A DNA stretch of 64,000 nt from Clostridium sp. CAG:354_28_25 (GTDB lineage Bacteria > Bacillota > Clostridia > TANB77 > CAG-508). The DNA is taken from contig MNRL01000016.1 of the NCBI GenBank assembly GCA_001915925.1, positions 1 through 64,000 on the forward strand, given 5' to 3'. The position numbers were made by a program, and so were the translations under genes. The notes under the pieces were generated by a model. The model made no database searches. It was not told the DNA's origin and saw only the letters and a list, made by a program, of their open reading frames with translations. Positions 9,432 to 17,601 of this stretch are shown here, piece by piece; position 1 is the first letter of the stretch; each line of letters opens with the position of its first letter.

Positions 9432-9447
9432 AGTAGAAAGGGTGCAT

Positions 9448-9879
9448 ATGAAAAAAACAATTATAATATTTTGTGTTATAGTAATTTGTATACTAATATC
9501 AATTACATATGCATATTCAATGTATAAAAGCGACTTTAATAAAGTGCAAAAATTTAATAATGAGTTTTCAAAATATGTAGAACAAGAATTTTCTGGAACA
9601 GATCTTGCAACTATTATAAATTTAGCAATAGATAATAACGAAAAATACAAGATTACAAAAGATGGGACAGGTAAATATCAAGAAGATGATATGTACTCTA
9701 TAAGAGTAGACGTATATATGACAGATACAGAAAAAACATATAGTATGGAAACTTTAAGCGCAGGAGAAATTTCAAATTTAGTAAATAACTATAGCAATAT
9801 ACAATTTAAATGTACAAAGGTAGAATATCATAAGAAAAGCAAAAGAGTAAGCTATTTATATATTGAACAAATATCTTAA
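9448..9879 (+). CDS. Pilin-like protein 3, divergent N-terminus
   Basis: This 143-residue protein has a short basic N-terminus (MKKT) and one helix to about residue 23. Its soluble part has the same layout as the MENA proteins: FNNEFSKYVEQ, a helix with IINLAIDNN, and a C-terminal strand. It lacks the MENA signature, and its basic start could act as a conventional signal anchor. The ATG at 9448 follows AGAAAGGG; a GTG two codons upstream is too close to the site. A minor subunit or initiator is possible but not shown. Confidence 0.55.
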   Translation: MKKTIIIFCVIVICILISITYAYSMYKSDFNKVQKFNNEFSKYVEQEFSGTDLATIINLAIDNNEKYKITKDGTGKYQEDDMYSIRVDVYMTDTEKTYSMETLSAGEISNLVNNYSNIQFKCTKVEYHKKSKRVSYLYIEQIS

Positions 9880-9935
9880 ATTTAGTTAATAAGGTTTAAA
9901 ATATATATTATAAAAAAACAAAGGAGGAATTTATT

Positions 9936-10370
9936 ATGGAGAATGCATCAAAAGCATTAATCATAGCAGGAGCAATATTACTTGCAATTTTAATTATAGC
10001 ACTAGGAGTTTTTATTTTTAACAAAGCAAAGAGTGCAACAAATATGGATGACTTATCAAATCAACAAGTAGAGGCACATAACTCTACATTCCAAAATTAT
10101 GAGGGTACAATAAATGGTACACAAGCTAAAGCATTGATAGATGCAATAAGAAATAACAATCAACAAATGCCAGATTTAGGAGATATTGAAATTCAAAGTG
10201 GAAAAGCAGGTACTGTAACAGTTTCTAATACAAAGGCAACAACAGATTTAACAAAATTAAAAAATGCATTTCAACCAACAGAACAATACGAAGTTTCAAT
10301 TACAGACTATCAAACTACAGATGGACAATATAAAGGTTATGTTACAAAAATGACTATTACAGAAAAATAA
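9936..10370 (+). CDS. Pilin-like protein 4, MENA-type
   Basis: The 144 residues start MENASKALIIAGAILLA, almost identical to the protein at 8934 for twelve residues. After the helix comes a polar segment (NKAKSATNMDD), then HNSTFQNYEG and a small beta-rich domain. The helix-then-polar layout most resembles a Flp major pilin, although at 144 residues it is larger. AAAGGAGG precedes the start. Of the set this is my best guess for the major subunit, on compactness and a strong ribosome binding site only. Confidence 0.6.
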   Translation: MENASKALIIAGAILLAILIIALGVFIFNKAKSATNMDDLSNQQVEAHNSTFQNYEGTINGTQAKALIDAIRNNNQQMPDLGDIEIQSGKAGTVTVSNTKATTDLTKLKNAFQPTEQYEVSITDYQTTDGQYKGYVTKMTITEK

Positions 10371-10392
10371 TAATTAATAAGGAGGAGTAATC

Positions 10393-10977
10393 ATGGAGAA
10401 TGCAGTAGAAGCATTAAAAATGGCAGGTTTTATGCTATTATTTATAATTGCACTATCAATCACCATGATTACTCTTACACAAGCTAAAACAACAGCAGAT
10501 AGCTTAGTAAAAAACCAAGATAGACAACAATCTTATCAATATATAGAAGTTACTGGGGATTTATCTAAATCACTTTCTAGAACAGTTACTTTAGCAGATA
10601 TAATTCCAACATTGTATAGATATGCACAAGAAGATTATGCTGTACAATTCTATACATCAAGTGGCAGTCCATTATATATATACGAAAGTGGACAAATAAA
10701 AAATGGCGTACCTGTTAAAAAGAATGATTTAGACCTAGATACAGAACATTGGATAGAAAACGGGGAAACCAGATATGAAGATTGGAGAGGAAATACCACT
10801 AAGATAAAGCAACATGTAGATGATGTAGTAGAATATTTATTAGCAAATTATAAAAATAGTAATTTCGAAGAAAAATTAGGAACAACTGAAGATTATGAAG
10901 AAAGTCAAGATACAAATGAATTAGTTCCAGATATAAATAAACAATATAAAAGAATAATAACATACACATTAAAATAA
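10393..10977 (+). CDS. Pilin-like protein 5, MENA-type
   Basis: This 194-residue protein begins MENAVEALKMAGFMLLF. One membrane helix is followed by KTTADSLVKNQDRQQSYQYIE and an alpha/beta domain. Residues 80-150 are rich in Tyr, Trp and acidic residues. It is the most diverged of the four MENA proteins. The start lies behind AGGAGG, 22 bases after the previous gene. A minor pilin-like role is inferred from position. Confidence 0.55.
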   Translation: MENAVEALKMAGFMLLFIIALSITMITLTQAKTTADSLVKNQDRQQSYQYIEVTGDLSKSLSRTVTLADIIPTLYRYAQEDYAVQFYTSSGSPLYIYESGQIKNGVPVKKNDLDLDTEHWIENGETRYEDWRGNTTKIKQHVDDVVEYLLANYKNSNFEEKLGTTEDYEESQDTNELVPDINKQYKRIITYTLK

Positions 10978-11007
10978 TAAAGAAGGGAAATAGGAGGTAA
11001 TGTAAAA

Positions 11008-11541
11008 ATGGGAGATACAGTAGTTACAATTTTAGCTATAGTATTAGCAGCTGTATTAATGTTTATTTTTCCCTTAATGTCAGTTGCTGATCGTAGTGAT
11101 GATGTTTCACAATTATCTGTACAAAATAGTACAACTACATTTGTAGACAATATTCGTTCTACAGGAAGAATAACATTAGCAGATTACAATAAGTTTGCAC
11201 AAGAAATTAATGCAACAGGTAATACATATGATATAGAAATGGAAGTAAAAGTATTAGATGAAAATCCTGGTAAAAAAACAGCTCAAACAGCTTATGAAAA
11301 AATAGGTGAGAATGTTTATTATACAGAATATACTACACAAATTATGGAAGACTTAAATGATGCAAGTAATAATAATACTAAATACTTAAAAGAAGGAGAT
11401 ATTGTATCTGTTAGTGTAAAAAATACAAACACAACAATTTCTCAATTATTAAGAAACTTCTTCTATAGAGTAACAGGAAATGACTCATCAACAATAGGAG
11501 CATCAAACGGAGGAATTGTTACTGTTAATGGAAGAAATTAG
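11008..11541 (+). CDS. Pilin-like or TadE/F-like single-helix protein
   Basis: The 177 residues start with a hydrophobic helix (residues 4-25, MGDTVVTILAIVLAAVL) and no basic leader. An extracellular domain follows with NSTTTFVDNIRSTGRIT, then beta-rich sequence. A helix followed by a short conserved segment recalls TadE/TadF pseudopilins, but I cannot assign the family firmly. The C-terminus is Gly/Asn-rich. AGGAGG lies 11 bases before the ATG. A terminator and a long hairpin follow, so this closes the first transcript. Confidence 0.5.
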   Translation: MGDTVVTILAIVLAAVLMFIFPLMSVADRSDDVSQLSVQNSTTTFVDNIRSTGRITLADYNKFAQEINATGNTYDIEMEVKVLDENPGKKTAQTAYEKIGENVYYTEYTTQIMEDLNDASNNNTKYLKEGDIVSVSVKNTNTTISQLLRNFFYRVTGNDSSTIGASNGGIVTVNGRN

Positions 11542-11556
11542 ATAAAAAAGAAATAA

Positions 11557-11588
11557 GGGGTGTCTTGTAACAAAACACCTTTTCTTTT
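11557..11588 (+). terminator. Terminator after the pilin-like genes
   Basis: GGTGT (11559-11563) pairs with ACACC (11575-11579). Three further pairs (TTG/CAA) continue past one mismatch, and T-rich sequence follows. Confidence 0.6.
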
Positions 11589-11632
11589 ATTATACAAGAA
11601 ATATTAAGTGATATTTCTTGTATAATAAAAGA
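11583..11632. repeat. Perfect 22-bp inverted repeat with a 6-base loop
   Basis: The arms at 11583-11604 and 11611-11632 are perfectly complementary, with loop TAAGTG at 11605-11610. The repeat lies between the terminator and the last gene of the cluster. It could be a second terminator, an mRNA-stability hairpin or a protein site. Confidence 0.85.
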
Positions 11633-11659
11633 GTTACAAAAGTAAAGAAAGGAATTAAG

Positions 11660-13264
11660 ATGAAATTACAAAGCTGGATAGTAGTATTTGCTATTATTGT
11701 CATACCAATAGTATTAGTAATGTCTTTATATATTCAAGTACAGATAAATTATGTTAATTTACAAGGAAATTATGATACTGTATTAAATAACGCAACTTAT
11801 GATGCAATAAAAGCATTTCAAATAAACGAACTAAATAGTACAACACAAAATATAGCTCAGGAAAAAATAAGAGATGTTGAAGCTTCTGTAACAACATTTT
11901 ATAATTCTTTAGCTACAAATTTTGGACAAAGTGGATATTCAGAAGAAGAATTAAAAAGTTTTGTACCTGCATTGGTATATACGTTATATGATGGTTACTA
12001 TATATATACGAAATATAATAATGTAGTAACAGAGAGTAATACGATTAATTTAGGCTCAACTCAATCAGAAACAGGTTTAAAACCTTATGTTTATTATTCT
12101 GCAAGGTATAAAAAAGGAAATAAAGATGTTGTAATAAACTATACATTAGATAATTATATAACTGTATTTTATAATAATGGATCAAGTACCTACGAAACAT
12201 ATTCAGGTTTTTTAATAGATACCTCAAAAACAAATGCTGCAGGAACAACATATGATGGAATTAATATTGATAACGAAGCATTATCAGAAGTTAATCGAAC
12301 TTCTTTTGAGGCAAATCAAACAAATCCACAAAAAATTAATTACAAATATTTTACAAATAATAATGGCAGAAGAGAAAAAGCATATTGGGATGGAAGTAAA
12401 TGGTATAAATATAATGTTGATGGAACGATAAATACAGTGGATGAAGCTATGTTAGCTCAGTTAGGAAGGAGTTACCAAAGAGATACAAGTGCACAAGAAT
12501 ATTTAAAAGAAGCATATGCATTTACTAATCAAATGAAAAGTATTATAGGGGATATTACACTTGGAGATATAGTAGATGTAAACAAAGAAGATTTAGGAAT
12601 TACAGGAGATATAGGAAATCAAAGTATAATGGATTTTAATACTTTTGCACAGCATAAACAACAAGTTATAAGAAATTCTATAAATACTAATTTAAGAGCG
12701 ACAATTGCTAAATTTAATGAGAATTCTACATATCCAGCAAAAATGCCAACACTTACAGAAAATGAATGGAGTATGATTTTAAGTAATACTTGTTTAATAT
12801 CTTTTATGCAAGGACAAAATATAGGTAATGGATATTACATGGGATATAGTATTGTAACAAATAACAAAAATAGAGAATTTGTTGATCCTAAATTAATATA
12901 TATACTAGACCAAGATAAAAACCAGTACCATGATGTTAGACATTTTAGTGCAAGTTTATCTGGAAATATAATAGGTTATAGGAATACAGATTTTGAGGCA
13001 CAGAGTTTTGTTTCAAACGATAGTACTACTAAAAATTATTATCCACATGGTTCTGCAACAGCAGACTATGCATGTATAGTAACATCTTCAGAAATCACAT
13101 CATCAAATGGTAGTACTTCAGCAGATAATGCATCAGGAAATCGTTTAACAGATTTGGATACTATTTTGGATTCTGCACCAGCTAATATTAGAAAAGCATA
13201 TTATACTGCACTATTTAGAGAACGATATAATTCATATAAGAGTTTAGCTTTAAGTGGCATATAA
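11660..13264 (+). CDS. Large single-helix surface protein of the Tad-like cluster
   Basis: This 534-residue protein has a hydrophobic helix at residues 5-26 (IVVFAIIVIPIVLVMSLYI), then about 500 residues predicted outside the cell. The extracellular part is rich in Tyr, Asn, Ser and Thr and has no motif I recognise. The first segment after the helix, NYDTVLNNATYDAIKAFQ, recalls TadE/TadG-like proteins. A tip or adhesin subunit is a fair inference. The ATG at 11660 follows AAGAAAGGA; an ATG 14 codons upstream lies inside the inverted repeat. It is preceded by a terminator, so it may be separately expressed. Confidence 0.5.
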   Translation: MKLQSWIVVFAIIVIPIVLVMSLYIQVQINYVNLQGNYDTVLNNATYDAIKAFQINELNSTTQNIAQEKIRDVEASVTTFYNSLATNFGQSGYSEEELKSFVPALVYTLYDGYYIYTKYNNVVTESNTINLGSTQSETGLKPYVYYSARYKKGNKDVVINYTLDNYITVFYNNGSSTYETYSGFLIDTSKTNAAGTTYDGINIDNEALSEVNRTSFEANQTNPQKINYKYFTNNNGRREKAYWDGSKWYKYNVDGTINTVDEAMLAQLGRSYQRDTSAQEYLKEAYAFTNQMKSIIGDITLGDIVDVNKEDLGITGDIGNQSIMDFNTFAQHKQQVIRNSINTNLRATIAKFNENSTYPAKMPTLTENEWSMILSNTCLISFMQGQNIGNGYYMGYSIVTNNKNREFVDPKLIYILDQDKNQYHDVRHFSASLSGNIIGYRNTDFEAQSFVSNDSTTKNYYPHGSATADYACIVTSSEITSSNGSTSADNASGNRLTDLDTILDSAPANIRKAYYTALFRERYNSYKSLALSGI

Positions 13265-13265
13265 A

Positions 13266-13295
13266 AATAGATACTTTTATAGTATCTATTTTTTT
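13266..13295 (+). terminator. Terminator ending the Tad-like cluster
   Basis: A perfect 10-bp stem (AATAGATACT at 13266-13275, AGTATCTATT at 13281-13290) with a five-base loop is followed by a T run. Confidence 0.85.
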
Positions 13296-13381
13296 GCCTG
13301 CTTTTTGAAATAAAGAATCATATACATAATAAAACTTTGAAATGGTAAAATTTTACATGATTTTATAGTAAAACCTTTCTA

Positions 13382-13411
13382 GTATGAAACTTATAAAAAT
13401 AGTACAAAATA
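13382..13411 (+). promoter_or_regulatory. SigG-like promoter for spoIVB
   Basis: GTATG (13382-13386), 18 bases, then CAAAATA (13405-13411). This fits the published SigG pattern GHATR-N17/18-CATnHTA with one mismatch. In Bacillus subtilis spoIVB is made in the forespore, so the match is plausible. Confidence 0.4.
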
Positions 13412-13433
13412 TATACTATAGAGGTTTTATATT

Positions 13434-14666
13434 ATGAAAAATTTAAAAAAAATTTTATTAATTTTAATCTTATTTGTTATATTATTATATGTAAGTAACA
13501 TTAGCTCTATTCCAAATAATTTAATTTTAATGCAAGGAGAACACTTAAATGTAAAAACATTATTAGGACTAAGTATATCAGATATAAATGGAGAAACAAT
13601 TGAAGCTGTTAATTCAGACGATACAAAAGTAAGCAATAAGATAGGAAAAGTAGATTTATCTGTAAATTTAGCTGGTTTTTCTGTAAAAGATTTAACAGTA
13701 AATGTAATACCAAATACGGTTGTAATTCCAAGTGGCGAAACAATAGGACTTAGATTATATACAAGTGGAGTTTTAGTAGTGGGAATGTCAGAAATTCAAG
13801 GACAGGATAATAATAATTATACTCCTTATAAAAATTCTGGTATAAAAGAAGGAGATATGATAACTAGGGTAGATGATGAAGCGGTTACTTGTACTTCTGA
13901 TTTAATTACAAAAGTAAATGAGTCAAATGGAAATTCTGTAAAAATAACATATGTTAGAGATGGAAGTAATTATAATACAGAGATTTTACCAACAAAAACT
14001 AGTGATAATGAATACAAATTAGGCCTATGGGTTAGAGATGCTGCATCTGGAGTTGGAACAATAAGTTTTTATGATCCTAAAACAGGTGAATTTGGAGCAT
14101 TGGGGCATGGAATATTAGATGTTGATACAGAAGAATTAATAGATATAGCAAGAGGAGATATAGTTACAAGCAAGATAGTATCTATAGTTAAAGGAGAAAA
14201 AGGCAAACCTGGAGAATTACAAGGAAGTATAGATAATGGGAAAATAATAGGAGAAGTGTATAAAAATACTAACTTTGGAATTTATGGAAAAATAAATAAT
14301 GTAGAAGAGCTTAACCAAGATTCTGATAAGGTAATGGAAGTAATGGCTAGAGACGAGGTTAAAGAAGGAAAAGCATCTATATTATGTACTTTAGATGATA
14401 ATAAACAAGAAGAATATGAAATAGAAATAGAAAAAGTATATACATCAACAAACAGATCAAATAAGAATATGATAATAAAAGTAACAGACCAAAGACTATT
14501 AGAAAAAACAGGAGGAATAATACAAGGAATGAGTGGGTCCCCAATAATACAAGATGGAAAATTTGTAGGAGCTGTTACTCATGTTATGGTTAATAATCCC
14601 GAAAAAGGATATGGAATATTTGCAGATACGATGTTAAAACAAATGAAAGAAGTAGAAGAGAATTAG
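13434..14666 (+). CDS. spoIVB: SpoIVB, forespore signalling serine peptidase
   Basis: This 410-residue protein is the stage IV sporulation protease SpoIVB (peptidase S55). The forespore secretes it across its inner membrane, where it cleaves SpoIVFA and so starts SigK activation in the mother cell. An N-terminal signal anchor (residues 6-22) is followed by a PDZ domain at about 105-185. The catalytic domain carries His225 in GALGHGI and Ser369 in GMSGSP. GAVTHVMVNNPEKGYGIF is the usual C-terminal signature. Its presumed target SpoIVFA and the protease SpoIVFB are encoded at 37-39 kb. Confidence 0.95.
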   Translation: MKNLKKILLILILFVILLYVSNISSIPNNLILMQGEHLNVKTLLGLSISDINGETIEAVNSDDTKVSNKIGKVDLSVNLAGFSVKDLTVNVIPNTVVIPSGETIGLRLYTSGVLVVGMSEIQGQDNNNYTPYKNSGIKEGDMITRVDDEAVTCTSDLITKVNESNGNSVKITYVRDGSNYNTEILPTKTSDNEYKLGLWVRDAASGVGTISFYDPKTGEFGALGHGILDVDTEELIDIARGDIVTSKIVSIVKGEKGKPGELQGSIDNGKIIGEVYKNTNFGIYGKINNVEELNQDSDKVMEVMARDEVKEGKASILCTLDDNKQEEYEIEIEKVYTSTNRSNKNMIIKVTDQRLLEKTGGIIQGMSGSPIIQDGKFVGAVTHVMVNNPEKGYGIFADTMLKQMKEVEEN

Positions 14667-14687
14667 AAAGTCTAATTCTCTTCTACT
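14651..14687. terminator. Bidirectional terminator overlapping both stop codons
   Basis: A perfect 16-bp palindrome (14651-14666 with 14672-14687, loop AAAGT) contains the stop codons of spoIVB (14664-14666) and murC (14672-14674). It serves as a hairpin in both directions, with modest T-richness on either side. Confidence 0.75.
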
Positions 14688-16057
14688 ATTTTATCTGAAA
14701 TTTGTGTTACTGTTCCAGCACCTAATGTTAAAATAATATCGTTTTCTTTAACATTTTCTTTTAAATAATTAATAATATCATCAAAATTTTGAATATAAAT
14801 AGCTTTCTTTCCTAAAGAATTTATCTTATCAACTAAATCTTGTGAAGAAACACCATATCTATTAGTTTCTCTTGCGGCATATATATCTGTAACTATGATA
14901 TTATCAAAATTTAATAATGCTTTTGCAAAATCGTTTAATAAAGTTTTGGTTCTACTATAAGTATGAGGTTGGAAAACAACCCATGATTTATTATATTTTT
15001 TATTCATTAAAGCTTTAGCAGTAGCAATTATTTCTGTTGGATGATGACCATAATCATCAAATACAGTAGCATTATTAACAGTACCTTTATATTCGAATCT
15101 TCTATGAGCACCTGTAAACTTTTGTAGTGCAGTTTTTATATATTTACGTTCTATTCCATAATAATCACAAAGAGCAATAGTTGCTAACGCATTTAATACA
15201 TTGTGCATTCCTGGAATTCTTAATTGAATTCTCTCGAAAAATTTATCTTTTTTATATACATCAAAAGCAGGAAAACCATTATTATCAAATACGATATTTA
15301 CTGCAAAAAAGTCAGTATTTTTATTTGTAATTCCATATGTTAATTTTGTTGCATTAGTATATTGTAATAAATCTAAACAATTCTGGTCATCACCATTAAC
15401 AACAAGTAAACCATCATCTGGAATAATTTTTACATATTTTATAAAAGCATTCTTTATATTTTCGAAAGTTTTGAAGTAATCTAAATGGTCATTATCTATA
15501 TTTAAGATAATTTCAGCTTTTGGGAAAAACTTTAAAAAACTTTCTACATATTCACAAGCTTCTATTATAAAATGTTCACTAGAACCAACTTTATAGTTAC
15601 CATCGATTGCTTTTAATATTGCACCAACTTGAATACTTGGGTCTAAGCCAGCTTCTAAAAAGCATAGTGACACAAGAGATGTAGTTGTAGTTTTACCATG
15701 TGTACCAGAGATACCTATAGTATCGTTAAATGCTTTTGTAAGCATACCTAAAAAGTCACATCTTTCGCAAGTTGGAATATTCAATTCTTTTGCTTTTTGC
15801 ATTTCTGGGTCTGTAGAATTTATTGCAGCAGAATAAACAACGATATCTGCTTTTGATAGATTCTCAAAATCATGACCTATTGTTACTGGAATACCATTTT
15901 TTTGCAATTTTTTTACTATTTCAGAATCGGCTAAGTCTGAGCCTGTAACTGTAACACCGAAGTAATTAAGAATTTCGGCAATTCCACTCATGCTGACACC
16001 ACCAATTCCAAGCATATGTACTCTATTATATTTTTTTATTAAATTAAGATTAGGCAT
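14672..16057 (-). CDS. murC: MurC, UDP-N-acetylmuramate-L-alanine ligase
   Basis: The 461-residue enzyme adds L-Ala to UDP-MurNAc, the first amino acid of the peptidoglycan stem peptide, in the cytoplasm. The N-terminal Rossmann motif is MLGIGGVSMSGIAEIL (15-30). The ATP-binding P-loop GTHGKT is at 118-123. The central ATPase and C-terminal Mur ligase domains include HRRFEYKG and DDYGHHPTEI. Length is normal for the family. GGAGGG precedes the ATG, and a SigA promoter lies just upstream. It faces spoIVB and shares its terminator. Confidence 0.96.
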   Translation of the reverse strand: MPNLNLIKKYNRVHMLGIGGVSMSGIAEILNYFGVTVTGSDLADSEIVKKLQKNGIPVTIGHDFENLSKADIVVYSAAINSTDPEMQKAKELNIPTCERCDFLGMLTKAFNDTIGISGTHGKTTTTSLVSLCFLEAGLDPSIQVGAILKAIDGNYKVGSSEHFIIEACEYVESFLKFFPKAEIILNIDNDHLDYFKTFENIKNAFIKYVKIIPDDGLLVVNGDDQNCLDLLQYTNATKLTYGITNKNTDFFAVNIVFDNNGFPAFDVYKKDKFFERIQLRIPGMHNVLNALATIALCDYYGIERKYIKTALQKFTGAHRRFEYKGTVNNATVFDDYGHHPTEIIATAKALMNKKYNKSWVVFQPHTYSRTKTLLNDFAKALLNFDNIIVTDIYAARETNRYGVSSQDLVDKINSLGKKAIYIQNFDDIINYLKENVKENDIILTLGAGTVTQISDKIVEEN

Positions 16058-16088
16058 TAAATTTCCCTCCTATATTTGAACATGTAAA

Positions 16089-16117
16089 ATTATATAATTA
16101 TTATGAATTTTTTTCAA
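16089..16117 (-). promoter_or_regulatory. SigA promoter for murC
   Basis: On the minus strand TTGAAA (16117-16112), 17 bases, then TATAAT (16094-16089), giving a short leader before the ATG at 16057. Confidence 0.65.
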
Positions 16118-16184
16118 TATAATTATTACTATTTTATGATAAATATTTCAAAAATGTTAAAAAATAAATAATTTTGAAAAAATA

Positions 16185-16211
16185 GAAGGAAAAAAGTTTT
16201 TTTTGAAGAAT
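16185..16211 (+). promoter_or_regulatory. SigH promoter for spoVG
   Basis: GAAGGAAAA (16185-16193), 11 bases, then GAAGAAT (16205-16211). This matches every position of the published SigH pattern RnAGGAwww-N11/12-RnnGAAT. spoVG is a classical SigH target in Bacillus. Confidence 0.75.
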
Positions 16212-16218
16212 AATATAG

Positions 16219-16238
16219 TTGTACATATAAATGTACAA
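16219..16238. promoter_or_regulatory. Palindrome in the spoVG leader
   Basis: TTGTACAT (16219-16226) and ATGTACAA (16231-16238) form an 8-bp inverted repeat with loop ATAA, between the SigH promoter and the ribosome binding site. It may be an operator or an mRNA hairpin. Confidence 0.4.
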
Positions 16239-16273
16239 TAATATTATTTAAAACTTTGGAAGGCGGTGCTCAA

Positions 16274-16573
16274 ATGCAAATCACAAATGTACGTTTAAAG
16301 AAAGTAAATTCAGGAAACAAAATGAAAGCAGTAGCTTCTGTAACATTCGATAACGAATTTGTTGTACATGACATAAAAGTTATTGAAAAGGACGGATTAT
16401 TTATAGCTATGCCAAGTAAAAAAACTCAAAATGGAGAGTTTAGAGATGTAGCTCATCCAATTAATGCTGAAACAAGGGAGAAAATTCAAAGCGCTATAAT
16501 CGAAAAATATAACGAAACTCCTGATGTAGAAGAAGAAGTAAAAAGCGAAGAATCTGAAGAATCAGCAGAATAA
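16274..16573 (+). CDS. spoVG: SpoVG, RNA/DNA-binding sporulation and division regulator
   Basis: This 99-residue protein is SpoVG. It opens with MQITNVRLKKV and holds the conserved core VASVTFDNEFVVHDIKVIEKDGLFIAMPS and the RDVAHPI segment (shown here in parts of the full motif). SpoVG proteins bind nucleic acid and influence asymmetric septation and many post-exponential genes. The C-terminus is acidic (EEEVKSEESEE). The ATG at 16274 follows GGCGGTG; a TTG six codons upstream is in the leader. A consensus SigH promoter and a strong terminator frame it as a single-gene unit. Confidence 0.95.
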   Translation: MQITNVRLKKVNSGNKMKAVASVTFDNEFVVHDIKVIEKDGLFIAMPSKKTQNGEFRDVAHPINAETREKIQSAIIEKYNETPDVEEEVKSEESEESAE

Positions 16574-16585
16574 TATAAATTATTA

Positions 16586-16618
16586 AAAAAACTAGAGTAG
16601 TGATACTCTAGTTTTTTT
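16586..16618 (+). terminator. Terminator after spoVG
   Basis: A 14-bp stem (16586-16599 with 16604-16617), loop GTGA, ends in a T run. Confidence 0.9.
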
Positions 16619-16703
16619 GACATTTTTATAAAATAATTTTATATAGATTGTGTATGAAAAACAAGTATGTTAAAATTTAAAAAAAAATAAAGGGGGATTT
16701 TGT

Positions 16704-17378
16704 ATGGAAACAAAAATTAATGGAGAAGAATTACCGTATGTAGTTTGCAAATTAAACAAAGGAGAATCTGTTGTAACAGAAAATGGTGGAATGAGTTGGA
16801 TGGATGACGGAATAAGCATGAAAACAACTACAAATGGTGGAATCATGAAGGGATTAGGTAGAGCTTTAGCAGGAGAATCTATTTTTATGAATGTATATAC
16901 CGCAGAAAAAGATGATGTAGAAATTGCTTTTGCATCTTCATTTCCTGGTCAAATACTAGAGTTTGACTTAAAAGAAGGAGAAACAATAATTGCACAAAAA
17001 CGAGCTTTTTTATGTGCAGAACCAACAGTAGATATATCTATGCATTTTAGAAAAAGAATAGGAGCTGGCTTTTTTGGCGGAGAAGGTTTTATAATGCAAA
17101 AGTTCCAAGGACCCGGAAGAGTATTTTTAGAGCTAGATGGTGCAATATATAAACGCGAGTTGGCTGATGGACAAAAATTAAAAGTAGATAATGGTTATGT
17201 GGCAGTAATGACAAGTGGAGTAGACTTAAATATTGAAACTGTAAAAGGAGTTAAAAATATAGTTTTTGGAGGAGAAGGGTTATTTTTAACAACATTAAAA
17301 GGACCAGGAACAGTATGGATACAGTCTATGCCAATATCTAAACTTGCAAGTATGTTTTATGTAGGAGGAAACCACTAG
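16704..17378 (+). CDS. AIM24/TIGR00266 family protein
   Basis: The 224-residue protein belongs to the AIM24 (TIGR00266) family, a beta-rich tandem-repeat fold of unknown biochemical role. Glycine-rich turns typical of the family are visible: GGGIMKGLGRALAGES-like sequence near residue 45, FFGGEGFIMQKFQGPG near 120 and FGGEGLFLTTLKGPG near 190. There is no signal peptide or membrane helix, so it is probably cytoplasmic. AAAGGGGG precedes the start, and a terminator follows. Nothing in the neighbourhood suggests its function. Confidence 0.8.
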   Translation: METKINGEELPYVVCKLNKGESVVTENGGMSWMDDGISMKTTTNGGIMKGLGRALAGESIFMNVYTAEKDDVEIAFASSFPGQILEFDLKEGETIIAQKRAFLCAEPTVDISMHFRKRIGAGFFGGEGFIMQKFQGPGRVFLELDGAIYKRELADGQKLKVDNGYVAVMTSGVDLNIETVKGVKNIVFGGEGLFLTTLKGPGTVWIQSMPISKLASMFYVGGNH

Positions 17379-17418
17379 AAGAAAGACAGGCATAAATAAC
17401 TAATATAATAAAGAAATA

Positions 17419-17462
17419 AAACGAATACAAATACGAATTGTTTGGGCTTGTATTCGTTTTTT
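17419..17462 (+). terminator. Terminator after the AIM24 gene
   Basis: A perfect 12-bp stem (17419-17430 with 17448-17459) and a 17-base loop are followed by Ts. Confidence 0.8.
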
Positions 17463-17601
17463 GTTGCCTATATGAGAAACAAAAAACGCCAAAAAATGAA
17501 GAAAAAACGAGTAAAAAAGAGATAAATATAGTGTTTTTTAGCAAAATAAGGAAAAATTTATTCAAAAAAAAGAAAAAGTATAAAAATAATGTATACATAA
17601 A

